Part shown: in pieces, positions 43,471-51,818 of the stretch
Layout: each line of letters opens with the position of its first letter
Position numbering within the stretch: the stretch's first letter is position 1
NCBI RefSeq assembly: GCF_010727475.1
Contig: NZ_AP022567.1
Location: forward strand, 5,766,001-5,830,000
DNA length: 64,000 bases
Direction of reading: 5' to 3'
Source: Mycolicibacterium mageritense
GTDB lineage: Bacteria; Actinomycetota; Actinomycetes; Mycobacteriales; Mycobacteriaceae
Translations under genes and position numbers: made by a program
The notes under the pieces: model-generated
What the model was told of the DNA's origin: nothing
Seen by the model: only the letters and a program-made list of their open reading frames with translations
Databases searched by the model: none

Positions 43471-43752
43471 TCAGATCATGCTGAGTGTCTCGAGGTGGAT
43501 CTCGGTGGTCCCGAACTCGTCGGCCGGCGTGGTGCGCCGGCACCACAGGCCTTCCTGGCGCTTCTCGGTCTGCACGATGCGGCCGTCGACGTTGAACGTG
43601 ATCTCCAACTCGACCGGCTGCCCCGCGTCGTCCAGGCCCTGATGCTCCCAGATGATCGTGCGCCGGTCGCTGTTCGGGCCACTGTCGAAGATCAGTTCCC
43701 AGTCCCGTTCGTTGGCGCGCTCACGCACCAGATCCATGACGTGATAGCTCAT
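43471..43752 (-). CDS. Small conserved hypothetical protein
   Basis: A 93-aa protein with no signal or membrane segment. It opens with MSYHVMDLVRERANERDWEL and continues with strand-rich sequence (TIIWEHQGLD, ELEITFNVDGRIVQTEKR). GAAGAACGAA precedes ATG 43752. It is 25 nt upstream of the deaminase gene on the same strand and may be co-transcribed with it. Not recognised. Confidence 0.6.
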   Translation of the reverse strand: MSYHVMDLVRERANERDWELIFDSGPNSDRRTIIWEHQGLDDAGQPVELEITFNVDGRIVQTEKRQEGLWCRRTTPADEFGTTEIHLETLSMI

Positions 43753-43907
43753 TTCGTTCTTCCTGGCTCGGTAGGCTGCTGCGTTGTCCAATGCTTGCGC
43801 ATCCGCCGCCGGGCGTCTGTCCACCGATCGGACGGCAATGGGACGACGTATCGTTCGGCCGATCGGGGGATACCAGGTTGTTCTCATTTTCTGTAAGCGA
43901 GTCGCTG

Positions 43908-43928
43908 CTAGTTCTCACACTGAACTAG
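43908..43928 (-). terminator. Inverted repeat over the stop of the PknH_C lipoprotein gene
   Basis: CTAGTTC (43908-43914) and GAACTAG (43922-43928) form a 7-bp stem with a 7-nt loop that includes the stop codon; partial pairing extends outward. No T run follows on the gene strand, so it may be an RNA 3'-end structure rather than a true terminator. The remaining gap to 43752 shows nothing else. Confidence 0.35.
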
Positions 43929-44572
43929 GCGGCTCGAATCTTCGAGACGATTCGCTCCGCCACATTCGACGCGCCCGCGACGTCATGTCCCGTCCCGCAA
44001 ACTTCTGCGCCCAGAACCACATTTTCCACCCGGCGGACGTCGACGCCGCATAGCCCGGACCCGCCAGCCATAGTAAAGCTCCAATGCAACTGCGTCGCAG
44101 ATGATTCGATGGATCCAACTGCGCTTTTAGCCTCAGGAGTGGCACGGCACTCATACAGTTTCGCCGTTAGCTGGTCGAAGATGTCGTCTGCAGTCGGCGC
44201 CTGCGGGTACAGTGCGATCGTCTGTGTGACTCTCGGTTGTATCTCGGTCGAAGATTCGACCGTTCGATATCCCAGATACGGACCCCCAATGACCGCCGCG
44301 TCACGAGGTCCGGCGACCATCTGTGCACATGGATAAGCACGATCGCCGCCCCGTTTCTGGGGCGTGCCCTCAATCATCGGTTCACCAGAAGCATCCAGGC
44401 CAGTCGCCGAGCGAATCTCCTCGCTACTCAGAAAAAAGCCTGAAAGTTCAGTTGCCGCAATAGCAGGTGTTGATTCGAATGAAGTACCAGGGTCTTTCGG
44501 CACGGCGTCCGAGCATCCGGAGATCGTCAGTATCACAGAGATAGCGCTGACAATCGCGGAGGACGGTCTCAT
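43925..44572 (-). CDS. PknH_C-like sensor-domain lipoprotein
   Basis: A 215-aa lipoprotein with lipobox ISGC (Cys20). The mature part begins LSSEEIRSATGLDAS and carries paired cysteines (YPCAQM, LYECRAT, GLCGVDV, AEVCGTG), the pattern of the extracellular sensor domain of PknH and related mycobacterial lipoproteins. TAGGAT at 44584-44579 is 6 nt before the ATG. Base composition is visibly less GC-rich than neighbours (AT-rich codons in the first 60 residues), so lateral origin is possible. Confidence 0.75.
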   Translation of the reverse strand: MRPSSAIVSAISVILTISGCSDAVPKDPGTSFESTPAIAATELSGFFLSSEEIRSATGLDASGEPMIEGTPQKRGGDRAYPCAQMVAGPRDAAVIGGPYLGYRTVESSTEIQPRVTQTIALYPQAPTADDIFDQLTAKLYECRATPEAKSAVGSIESSATQLHWSFTMAGGSGLCGVDVRRVENVVLGAEVCGTGHDVAGASNVAERIVSKIRAA

Positions 44573-44679
44573 ATCCGGATCCTAGTGCAGCTTCTCAGCG
44601 TCAATGTGCCTCCTGGATATTCAGGCCGCCGGTTCTTGCACCAGGGTCGTGACCCCTGACAATCGGCAGCCCTGGTGTC

Positions 44680-44698
44680 GAAAGCGGCGCGCGCTTTC
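44680..44698 (-). terminator. Hairpin at the end of the transporter gene
   Basis: GAAAGCG (44680-44686) pairs with CGCTTTC (44692-44698), loop 5 nt, overlapping the stop codon of the DMT transporter. A second inverted repeat, CACCAGGG (44639-44646) with CCCTGGTG (44670-44677), lies just beyond. No T tract is present; termination by these is a guess. Confidence 0.35.
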
Positions 44699-45569
44699 AC
44701 GAGCTGTGTGCTTGCTCGAACTCGGCAGCGCCGGAGATGGCAACCGCGACGGCGCCGGCCACGGCCGCGATGAAGGCCAGGATCACCAACCAGCCGTACC
44801 CTGGGCGCGACACGTCGCCGAGCACCACCACGCCGATGACTCCCGGCACCACGGTTTCGCCGACCACCAGTGCCGCGGCGACGCCGTTCACCGAACCGAC
44901 CTGCAGCGCGACGGTGAACAGGTAGAAGCCGCCGAGCCCGGCGACCACGATCGCCCACAGCGCCGGATCGGCAAGCAACACACGCACATTGAACGGCTCG
45001 AGGCCGTCGACCAGGCGCACCGCGACCGCCATCGCGCCGTAGAGCACCCCGGCGATCAGGCCAGCAGGTACCGCGGCGCTTCTTCCGAGCATCCGCACCG
45101 ATCCCGCGCCCAGGCCCAGGATGACCGCCGATACGGCCAGGACGCCCCAGTGCATGACCGCGCCCGGATCGCGGTCGCCGAGGCGTCCGGCGGTCGCGCC
45201 CAGGATGCACAGTGCCACAAGGACTGTGGCAATGGCGATCCAGTCGCGTCGATGCAACCGGAGGTGCAGCACGAACATGCTCAGCACGGCCGTGACGACG
45301 AGGTTCGCGCTGATGATCGTCTGCGACAGGAACAACGGGATCAACCGCGCCGAGACCAGGCTGCCCACGAAACCGAAAAGGTCGAGTGCCATTCCGGCGA
45401 TGAAGATGGGCGCGAGCATCGCCGTGATGGTCGACCGTAGGGTGGGCCCGTTCTCGGCGACATCACCGCCCGCCGCGACGGAATTCCGCGCAGCGTTGGA
45501 CTGCAGGACCGACGCCGTGCCGTAGCCGACGCACGCCAGCAGCGCCGCTACGACGCCGAGCAGGGACAT
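44697..45569 (-). CDS. EamA/DMT-type membrane transporter
   Basis: A 290-aa membrane protein with about 9-10 hydrophobic helices in two halves, typical of the drug/metabolite transporter superfamily (LLGVVAALLACVGYGTASVL; FLSQTIISANLVVTAVLSM; VGSVNGVAAALVVGETVVP). Its start overlaps the stop of the TetR gene (ATGA), and that gene in turn overlaps a monooxygenase gene. The arrangement suggests export of a compound sensed by the regulator. Confidence 0.85.
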   Translation of the reverse strand: MSLLGVVAALLACVGYGTASVLQSNAARNSVAAGGDVAENGPTLRSTITAMLAPIFIAGMALDLFGFVGSLVSARLIPLFLSQTIISANLVVTAVLSMFVLHLRLHRRDWIAIATVLVALCILGATAGRLGDRDPGAVMHWGVLAVSAVILGLGAGSVRMLGRSAAVPAGLIAGVLYGAMAVAVRLVDGLEPFNVRVLLADPALWAIVVAGLGGFYLFTVALQVGSVNGVAAALVVGETVVPGVIGVVVLGDVSRPGYGWLVILAFIAAVAGAVAVAISGAAEFEQAHSS

Positions 45570-46162
45570 CAGGTGATTGTAGGAGGCGTGACACCCACTG
45601 CCAGTGCAGTGAACGCCGCGTCGATCATGGCGACGAGATCCGCGTCCTCGGCCCGGGCCCACGCGGTGATCGCCGGGGCCACCGCACCCAGCGCGGCTGA
45701 CGCCTGTACGACGCACGTCAGATCGGGGGTGGTCAGGCCGGCCCGCCGCGCGAGCGCCCGCGCGAACAGGTCGCGGGATTGGTCCTGGGCGATGATGTTT
45801 CGTGACCGCAGCGCCTCGTTGTCGAGGATCAGCCGGATCCGCTGGAGCAGTGCGTCCCGGTCGGCACCGAGGATCCGCTCAAGCCCTTGTCGCATGGCGT
45901 GATGCAGTGCGGTCAGCGCGGGTTCGTCGGCGGGGCGCGCGATGATCAACTCTTCCAGCATCGGGTCGTACTCGTCGTACTCGACGACGGACTCCTTGCG
46001 CGGAAAGTACCGGAAGAACGTCATGTGCGATACGCCGGCCGCGGCAGCGATCTCTTCCACCGTCGTTGCGTCGTAGCCTTTTTCGGCAAACAGACGCAGG
46101 GCGTGGTCTTGGATCGACTGCCGGGTGGCGGCCTTCTTGGCCGCGCGCCAGTCGGTACTCAT
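45569..46162 (-). CDS. TetR-family regulator
   Basis: A 197-aa repressor-type protein with HTH at about 15-62 (ALRLFAEKGYDATTVEEIA, AGVSHMTFFRYFPRKESVV). The C-terminal ligand domain is unassigned (MftR-like helices RLILDNEALRSRN). It is translationally coupled both to the upstream monooxygenase and to the downstream transporter gene. Tandem operator-like repeats lie upstream of the monooxygenase, so it probably represses its own operon. Confidence 0.85.
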   Translation of the reverse strand: MSTDWRAAKKAATRQSIQDHALRLFAEKGYDATTVEEIAAAAGVSHMTFFRYFPRKESVVEYDEYDPMLEELIIARPADEPALTALHHAMRQGLERILGADRDALLQRIRLILDNEALRSRNIIAQDQSRDLFARALARRAGLTTPDLTCVVQASAALGAVAPAITAWARAEDADLVAMIDAAFTALAVGVTPPTIT

Positions 46163-47625
46163 GCCGCAGGCACCGCCACCCGGCCCAGCGCGGAGTCGAG
46201 CCAGGCACGCAACGCGGTGGGGTCGGAGCCTTTCCACGCGACGTGGCCGTCGGGGCGAATCAGCAGGCCGGGTCGGGTGCCGCTCAGGGCCGTCACCGCG
46301 CCGAGCCGATCGGCTGCGACCGCGGCGAGGGACTGCGGGCCGATGAACGCCCACTGCGGCCCGAGCACGTCGTAGAGCCGTGCCGCAGTGCCTGCCACGG
46401 TGACGCATGTGCGGTCGGGGATCCGGTCACCGGGTTGGATTCCGGGGGCCCAGCGACGTCCGCCCCACGGTCCGCTGCGATACGAAACCTCAAGCTGTGA
46501 ACCCTTTTCCGTGATCCGGCGCTGGATCAGGCGGCGGTTCAGCAGGGGTATGGCGATGTGGTCGCGGACGGCTCGCGCCACCCGGTTCTGCCCGACGACG
46601 ATCTGGGTCAGGCCGCTGGTGGTCTGGAGCACGTCCTTGGCAATTGGTCGCCGCTCGGCTTCGTAGGTGTCGAGCACCCGCTCATCGGCGTGGCCCGACA
46701 CCACGAGTGCGAGTTTGAACGCCAGATTCTCGGCGTCGCCGATGCCGGTGTTCATGCCCTGGCCGCCGAGCGGGCTGTGGATGTGCGCGGCGTCGCCGGC
46801 CAGCAGCACGCGTCCGCGCCGATAGCTGTCGGCCAGCCTGCGTTGAATGCGGAACGTCGACGTCCACACCGTGGAACGCACGGTGCCGCCGGCTTCGGCG
46901 GCCAACGCGGCGCCGAGGTGGCCGACGATGTCGTCCGGGCTCGCGTCGTCGGGCATGCCTGGGGGAGCGGGCGCCATGAGGCGCCACAGGTCGATCCCGG
47001 GCAGCGGGAACGCCGCGAGCAGCTTGTCGGCGCGTGCCCACGAAGTGGCGCCTTCACGCGTGCGATCCAGGTCTGCGTGCACGTCGGCGAGCAGGAACCG
47101 CTCGACGATCGGAACGCCGGGAAACCCGATGCCGACGGCCTTACGGACCGCGCTGTGCGCGCCGTCGGCGCCGACCACCCAGCCCGCACGCACCTCCTCG
47201 TCGCCGGCGATCAGGGTGATCCCGTCTGCGTATGCGGCGAGCCCGGTGACCGGCTTGTCCCACTCGACGGACCCGCCCAGCGTCGTCAACCGGTCCCGCA
47301 ACGCGCCCTCGATCTCGGCTTGCGAGATCAGCAGCGCCGCCGGCCCGCGAAGGCGAGTGGGTTGCCCGACGGGAAAGCTCGCGAGTGCTTTCCCGTCGAC
47401 GTTGACGTCGACGCGGCGCACGGGAAGCCCACGTTCGGGCAGATCGCCCAGTGCGCCCAGCCGGTCGAGCACCTCGACTCCACGTGGTTGCAGACCGAGC
47501 GCACGCGATGTCACGGCAGGCCCGTGGGCTTTGTCGAGTACCCGTACGGAGATCCCCGCGGCCCGCAAGCCGCAGGCGAGCGCCAATCCCGTCGGTCCGG
47601 CTCCCACGATCGCGACGTCTGTCAT
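46159..47625 (-). CDS. Class A FAD-dependent aromatic monooxygenase
   Basis: A 488-aa flavoprotein hydroxylase. The motifs are DVAIVGAGPTGLALACGL (FAD fold), GWVVGADGAHSAVRKAVG (in part; the DG motif for FAD and NADPH) and GRVLLAGDAAHIHSPLGGQG (in part; GD motif), then a thioredoxin-like C-terminal part. Relatives hydroxylate phenols or inactivate antibiotics such as rifamycins and tetracyclines. ATG 47625 has AAGGG 7 nt upstream; a GTG at 47628 is alternative. First gene of the TetR-transporter operon. Confidence 0.87.
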   Translation of the reverse strand: MTDVAIVGAGPTGLALACGLRAAGISVRVLDKAHGPAVTSRALGLQPRGVEVLDRLGALGDLPERGLPVRRVDVNVDGKALASFPVGQPTRLRGPAALLISQAEIEGALRDRLTTLGGSVEWDKPVTGLAAYADGITLIAGDEEVRAGWVVGADGAHSAVRKAVGIGFPGVPIVERFLLADVHADLDRTREGATSWARADKLLAAFPLPGIDLWRLMAPAPPGMPDDASPDDIVGHLGAALAAEAGGTVRSTVWTSTFRIQRRLADSYRRGRVLLAGDAAHIHSPLGGQGMNTGIGDAENLAFKLALVVSGHADERVLDTYEAERRPIAKDVLQTTSGLTQIVVGQNRVARAVRDHIAIPLLNRRLIQRRITEKGSQLEVSYRSGPWGGRRWAPGIQPGDRIPDRTCVTVAGTAARLYDVLGPQWAFIGPQSLAAVAADRLGAVTALSGTRPGLLIRPDGHVAWKGSDPTALRAWLDSALGRVAVPAA

Positions 47626-47642
47626 CACGCTGCCCTTCTGGT

Positions 47643-47670
47643 GTTAGTAACTAACATGTTAGGGGCTAAC
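47643..47670 (-). promoter_or_regulatory. Tandem GTTAG-N3-CTAAC operators
   Basis: Two copies of GTTAG-N3-CTAAC lie at 47643-47655 (spacer TAA; the arms extend to a 13-bp palindrome) and 47658-47670 (spacer GGG). Between them CTAACATGTTAG (47651-47662) is also a perfect palindrome. They begin 18 nt upstream of the monooxygenase ATG and probably bind the operon's TetR protein. Confidence 0.75.
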
Positions 47671-47711
47671 GGCATGACTGGCAACGGATGGTAGAAATGC
47701 AGAGTTATGAA

Positions 47712-47725
47712 GGTAGAATTCTACC
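47712..47725 (+). promoter_or_regulatory. vapBC operator palindrome containing the -10
   Basis: GGTAGAATTCTACC is a perfect 14-bp palindrome ending at the base before the vapB GTG. TAGAAT (47714-47719) within it serves as a -10 placed 6 nt from the start. A further GGTAGAA half-site stands 22 bp upstream (47690-47696). Confidence 0.75.
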
Positions 47726-47995
47726 GTGAGTCTGAACATCAAGAGTGAGCGCGCTGTAGCGCTCGTGCGAACCCTCGCGGCGCGCACGGGGATGAGCCAG
47801 ACCTCGGCGGTCGAAGACGCGGCGGCCCGCCGCCTCGCTGAACTGGATCGTGCTGACTCGGATCGCGCCGGGCGCAGGCGGTCCGCCGCTGACGCGGTGT
47901 TGAGCGAACTGGGGCGCATGCTCACCGACGACGACAGGGCGGCGATCCGGTACGCGGAATCAGACCTCTATGACGACCTCGGTCTGCCGCGGTGA
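47726..47995 (+). CDS. vapB: VapB-type antitoxin
   Basis: An 89-aa antitoxin of the mycobacterial PSK/RHH type. The N-terminus MSLNIKSERAVALVRTLAAR with TGMSQTSAVEDAAARRLAEL forms the DNA-binding and dimer region. The acidic C-terminus (LTDDDRAAIRYAESDLYDDL) would wrap the toxin. Its last codons overlap the toxin start by 4 nt. It should bind the palindrome at its own start and repress the operon together with VapC. Confidence 0.88.
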   Translation: MSLNIKSERAVALVRTLAARTGMSQTSAVEDAAARRLAELDRADSDRAGRRRSAADAVLSELGRMLTDDDRAAIRYAESDLYDDLGLPR

Positions 47996-48384
47996 TCGTC
48001 GACACCTCGGCGATCGTGTCGATCGTGCTCGCCGAGGCCGGTTCGGATGAGTTGAAAGACGCATTGGCGCGGTCCGAGCACACCCGGATGTCGGCTGCGA
48101 CCTATGTCGAGCTGTGTGCAGTGCTGCATCGGCGAGGAAAGCCGGAAATCACCCGCCTGGTCGACCGATTGCTCGGCGCATACGGCATCGAGATCGAGCC
48201 GTTCGACGCAGACCAGGCTCGGGTGGCCGCTCAGGCCTATCGCGATTACGGGCGTGGCAGTGGACATCCGGCCCGCCTCAATCTCGGCGATACCTACAGC
48301 TACGCACTCGCCAGCTTCGCCGGCGAACCGTTGCTCTACCGTGGCGTCGGCTTCGGCCGTACGGACATTCCCGCGGCGGGCTGA
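47992..48384 (+). CDS. vapC: VapC-type PIN-domain RNase toxin
   Basis: A 130-aa PIN nuclease. The acidic residues for Mg binding are visible: Asp4 in IVDTSA, the Glu in YVELCAVL (about residue 40), and the Asp in LNLGDTYSYA (about residue 100). VapC enzymes cut specific tRNAs or rRNA. The gene pair lies before thyX in a position comparable to VapBC21 of M. tuberculosis, but orthology is not proven. Confidence 0.88.
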   Translation: MIVDTSAIVSIVLAEAGSDELKDALARSEHTRMSAATYVELCAVLHRRGKPEITRLVDRLLGAYGIEIEPFDADQARVAAQAYRDYGRGSGHPARLNLGDTYSYALASFAGEPLLYRGVGFGRTDIPAAG

Positions 48385-48407
48385 CCGGCCGACAGTAGGG
48401 TGGGCGC

Positions 48408-49160
48408 GTGGCCGAGATCGCCCCGCTGCGCGTGCAACTGATCGCCAAGACCGAATTCGTGGCGCCGCCGGACGTGCCGTGGGAGACGGACGCCGACGGT
48501 GGACAGGCGCTCACGGAGTTCGCCGGACGGGCCTGCTACCAGAGCTGGTCGAAACCCAATCCGAAGACGGCGACCAACGCGGGCTACATCGGCCACATCA
48601 TCGACGTCGGGCATTTCTCAGTGCTCGAACACGCGTCGGTGTCGTTCTACATCACCGGGATCTCCCGATCCTGCACGCACGAACTGATCCGGCACCGGCA
48701 CTTCTCCTACTCGCAGCTGTCCCAGCGTTACGTGCCGGAGAACGACGCCGAGGTCGTGGTGCCGCCCGGGATGGACGACGACCCGGAACTCGTCGAGATG
48801 TTCGTCGCCGCGGCCGACGCCAGCCGCGCGACGTATGTCGAGTTGCTGGCCCGGCTTGAGGCGAAGTTCGCGGATCAGCCCAACGCGGTGCTGCGCCGCA
48901 AGCAGGCCCGCCAGGCGGCCAGGGCCGTGCTGCCCAACGGCACCGAGACCCGCATAGTCGTCACCGGCAACTATCGCGCCTGGCGGCATTTCATCGCGAT
49001 GCGCGCCAGCGAGCACGCCGACGTCGAGATCCGGCAATTGGCCATCGCATGCCTGCGCCGGCTGGTGGAGGTGGCCCCCGCGGTGTTCGACGATTTCGAC
49101 ATCTCGACACTGGCCGACGGGACCGAAGTGGCGACGTCGCCGTTGGCGACGGAGGCCTGA
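48408..49160 (+). CDS. thyX: Flavin-dependent thymidylate synthase ThyX
   Basis: A 250-aa FAD enzyme making dTMP with methylene-folate and NADPH. The signature RHRxxS begins at Arg95 (RHRHFSYSQLSQR). Other blocks are ACYQSWSKPNPKT, EHASVSFYITGISRS, NGTETRIVVTGNYRAWRHF (in part) and IRQLAIACLRRL. TAGGGT at 48396-48401 is 6 nt before the GTG, so it has its own leaderless promoter after vapC. Redundant with thyA in chemistry. Confidence 0.97.
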   Translation: MAEIAPLRVQLIAKTEFVAPPDVPWETDADGGQALTEFAGRACYQSWSKPNPKTATNAGYIGHIIDVGHFSVLEHASVSFYITGISRSCTHELIRHRHFSYSQLSQRYVPENDAEVVVPPGMDDDPELVEMFVAAADASRATYVELLARLEAKFADQPNAVLRRKQARQAARAVLPNGTETRIVVTGNYRAWRHFIAMRASEHADVEIRQLAIACLRRLVEVAPAVFDDFDISTLADGTEVATSPLATEA

Positions 49161-49230
49161 CGAGGCTCGCCTGAGTGGCCTGCGGGTATCGCGGCGGAAG
49201 CCGGAACCCGAGCAGGTAATCTTGTTGCCC

Positions 49231-50133
49231 GTGAGCATCAGCGGAATCGACGTCACCACCCAGTTGGGCACCGTGCTGACCGCCATGGTGACGCCGTTCA
49301 AGCCCGACGGCTCACTCGACCTCGACACCGCGGTACGGCTGGCCGGTCACCTGGTCGATTCCGGCTGCGACGGGTTGGTGCTGTCCGGCACCACCGGTGA
49401 GTCGCCGACCACCACCGACGACGAGAAACTCGCCCTGCTGCGCGCGGTGGTCGGCGCGGTCGGTGACCGGGCGCGCATCATCGCCGGCGCAGGCAGCTAC
49501 GACACCGCACACAGCGTGCACCTTGCCAAGGCGTCCGCCGAAGCCGGCGCCCACGGCCTGCTGGTCGTCACGCCGTACTATTCGCGGCCGCCGCAGGCCG
49601 GTCTGATCGCGCATTTCACGAAGGTCGCCGACGCCACGGACCTGCCCGTGCTGCTCTACGACATTCCGCCGCGCTCGTCGATTCCGATCGCGTGGGACAC
49701 CATCCGCACGCTCGCCGAGCACCCCAACATCGTCGGGGTCAAGGACGCCAAGGGCGATCTGCACGGCGGCGGGCAGATCATTGCCGAAACGGGACTCGCG
49801 TACTACTCGGGTGACGACGCCCTGAACCTGCCGTGGCTGGCGATGGGTGCCGTCGGCATCGTGAGCGTCTGGGGCCACCTGGCCGCGGGCCAGCTGCGCG
49901 ACATGGTGTCCGCGTTCCACTCCGGCGACGTCGCGACGGCCCGCAAGATCAACGTTGCGCTCGGCCCGCTCGCCGCGGCCCAGGCTCGGCTGGGTGGTGT
50001 GACCATGTCGAAGGCCGGTCTGAAACTACAGGGCCACGATGCCGGTGATCCACGGTTGCCGCAGATTCCGGCGTCCCCTGACGAGATCGAGGCGCTGGCC
50101 GCTGACATGCGCGCCGCCACGGTGCTCAGGTAG
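49231..50133 (+). CDS. dapA: 4-Hydroxy-tetrahydrodipicolinate synthase
   Basis: A 300-aa TIM-barrel enzyme condensing pyruvate with aspartate semialdehyde. The Schiff-base lysine is Lys171 in GVKDAKGD; GTTGESPT, AGAGSYDT, VVTPYYSRP (catalytic Tyr) and YDIPPRSS are conserved. GTG 49231 gives the standard length; TAATCT at 49217-49222 is 8 nt upstream. Precedes rnj by 8 nt. Confidence 0.97.
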   Translation: MSISGIDVTTQLGTVLTAMVTPFKPDGSLDLDTAVRLAGHLVDSGCDGLVLSGTTGESPTTTDDEKLALLRAVVGAVGDRARIIAGAGSYDTAHSVHLAKASAEAGAHGLLVVTPYYSRPPQAGLIAHFTKVADATDLPVLLYDIPPRSSIPIAWDTIRTLAEHPNIVGVKDAKGDLHGGGQIIAETGLAYYSGDDALNLPWLAMGAVGIVSVWGHLAAGQLRDMVSAFHSGDVATARKINVALGPLAAAQARLGGVTMSKAGLKLQGHDAGDPRLPQIPASPDEIEALAADMRAATVLR

Positions 50134-50141
50134 GGAGGCTG

Positions 50142-51818
50142 GTGAGCACCGACCTCGCACCGCCCGCGCCGCTGGCTCCCGGCGGCCTGCGGGTCACCGC
50201 GCTCGGCGGCATCAGCGAAATCGGCCGCAACATGACGGTTTTCGAGCATCTCGGCCGATTGCTGATCGTCGACTGCGGGGTGCTCTTCCCCGGGCACGAC
50301 GAGCCGGGGGTGGATCTGATCCTGCCGGACCTGCGGCACATCGAGCACCGGCTGGACGACGTCGAGGCGCTTGTCGTCACCCACGCTCACGAGGACCACA
50401 TCGGGGCCATCCCGTTCCTGCTCAAGCTCAGGCCCGATATTCCGGTGGTCGGTTCGAAGTTCACCATCGCGCTGGTCCGCGAGAAGTGTCGTGAGCACCG
50501 CATCAAGCCCGTTTTCGTCGAGGTCGCCGAGCGGCAGAGCAGCACGCACGGCGTCTTCGAATGCGAGTACTTCGCCGTCAACCACTCGATCCCTGGGTGT
50601 TTGGCCGTGGCCATCCACACCGGTGCGGGCACGGTGTTGCACACGGGCGACATCAAGCTCGACCAGATGCCCCTGGACGGTCGGCCGACGGATCTGCCCG
50701 GCATGTCGCGGCTCGGCGATGCCGGTGTGGACCTGTTCCTGTGCGATTCGACCAACTCCGAGCATCCGGGCGTGAGCCCGTCGGAAAGCGAAGTGGGCCC
50801 GACGCTGCACCGCCTGATCCGGGGCGCCGAAGGCCGGGTGATCGTCGCGTGCTTCGCGTCCAACGTCGATCGGGTGCAACAGATCATCGACGCCGCGGTG
50901 GCGCTCGGGCGGCGCGTGTCGTTCGTCGGACGTTCCATGGTGCGCAACCTGGGCATCGCGCGGGAGCTCGGGTATCTGCGCGTCGACGATTCCGACATCC
51001 TCGACATCGGGGCGGCCGAGATGATGCCGGCTGACAAGGTCGTGCTGATCACCACGGGAACCCAGGGCGAGCCCATGGCCGCGCTGTCGCGGATGTCACG
51101 CGGTGAGCACCGCAGCATCACCTTGACCGATGGCGACCTGATCATCCTGTCGTCCTCGCTGATCCCGGGCAATGAGGAGGCCGTCTATGGTGTCATCGAC
51201 GCACTGGCCAAGATCGGTGCCCGCGTCGTCACCAATGCGCAAGCGCGCGTGCATGTTTCGGGTCACGCCTACTCGGGTGAGCTGCTGTTCCTCTACAACG
51301 GAGTGCGGCCCCGCAATGTGATGCCGGTCCACGGCACCTGGCGGCATCTGCGGGCCAATGCCGCGCTGGCCGCCCGCACCGGGGTGCCGCCGGAGAACAT
51401 CGTGCTCGCCGAGAACGGTGTCAGCGTTGACCTGGTGGCAGGCAAGGCCTCGATCTCCGGGGCCGTCGCGGTGGGCAAGATGTTCGTCGACGGCTTGATC
51501 ACCGGCGACGTCGGAGATGCGACACTGGGTGAAAGGCTCATCCTGTCTTCGGGTTTCGTCGCCGTCACCGTGGTCGTACACCGTGGCACCGGCAGGCCTG
51601 CCGGCCCGGCCCACCTGCAGGCTCGCGGTTTCTCCGAGGATCCCAAGGCGCTGGAGCCGGTCGCGCAGAAGGTCGAGCGCGAACTGGAAAGCCTTGCCGC
51701 CGACAACGTCACGGACCCGACCCGGATTGCCCAGGCGGTGCGCCGCACGGTCGGCAAGTGGGTGGGCGAAACCTACCGGCGGCAGCCGATGATCGTGCCC
51801 ACCGTCATCGAGATCTAA
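50142..51818 (+). CDS. rnj: Ribonuclease J
   Basis: A 558-aa metallo-beta-lactamase/beta-CASP nuclease with 5' exo- and endonuclease activity on RNA. The zinc motif HAHEDH covers residues 81-86. Further: GDIKLDQMP, CDSTNSEHPGVSPSE, the beta-CASP segment RVIVACFASNVDRVQQI, GTQGEPMAALSRM and HVSGHAYSGEL. It works with PNPase (gpsI in this window) in RNA decay. Directly after dapA, as is usual in actinobacteria. Confidence 0.95.
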   Translation: MSTDLAPPAPLAPGGLRVTALGGISEIGRNMTVFEHLGRLLIVDCGVLFPGHDEPGVDLILPDLRHIEHRLDDVEALVVTHAHEDHIGAIPFLLKLRPDIPVVGSKFTIALVREKCREHRIKPVFVEVAERQSSTHGVFECEYFAVNHSIPGCLAVAIHTGAGTVLHTGDIKLDQMPLDGRPTDLPGMSRLGDAGVDLFLCDSTNSEHPGVSPSESEVGPTLHRLIRGAEGRVIVACFASNVDRVQQIIDAAVALGRRVSFVGRSMVRNLGIARELGYLRVDDSDILDIGAAEMMPADKVVLITTGTQGEPMAALSRMSRGEHRSITLTDGDLIILSSSLIPGNEEAVYGVIDALAKIGARVVTNAQARVHVSGHAYSGELLFLYNGVRPRNVMPVHGTWRHLRANAALAARTGVPPENIVLAENGVSVDLVAGKASISGAVAVGKMFVDGLITGDVGDATLGERLILSSGFVAVTVVVHRGTGRPAGPAHLQARGFSEDPKALEPVAQKVERELESLAADNVTDPTRIAQAVRRTVGKWVGETYRRQPMIVPTVIEI

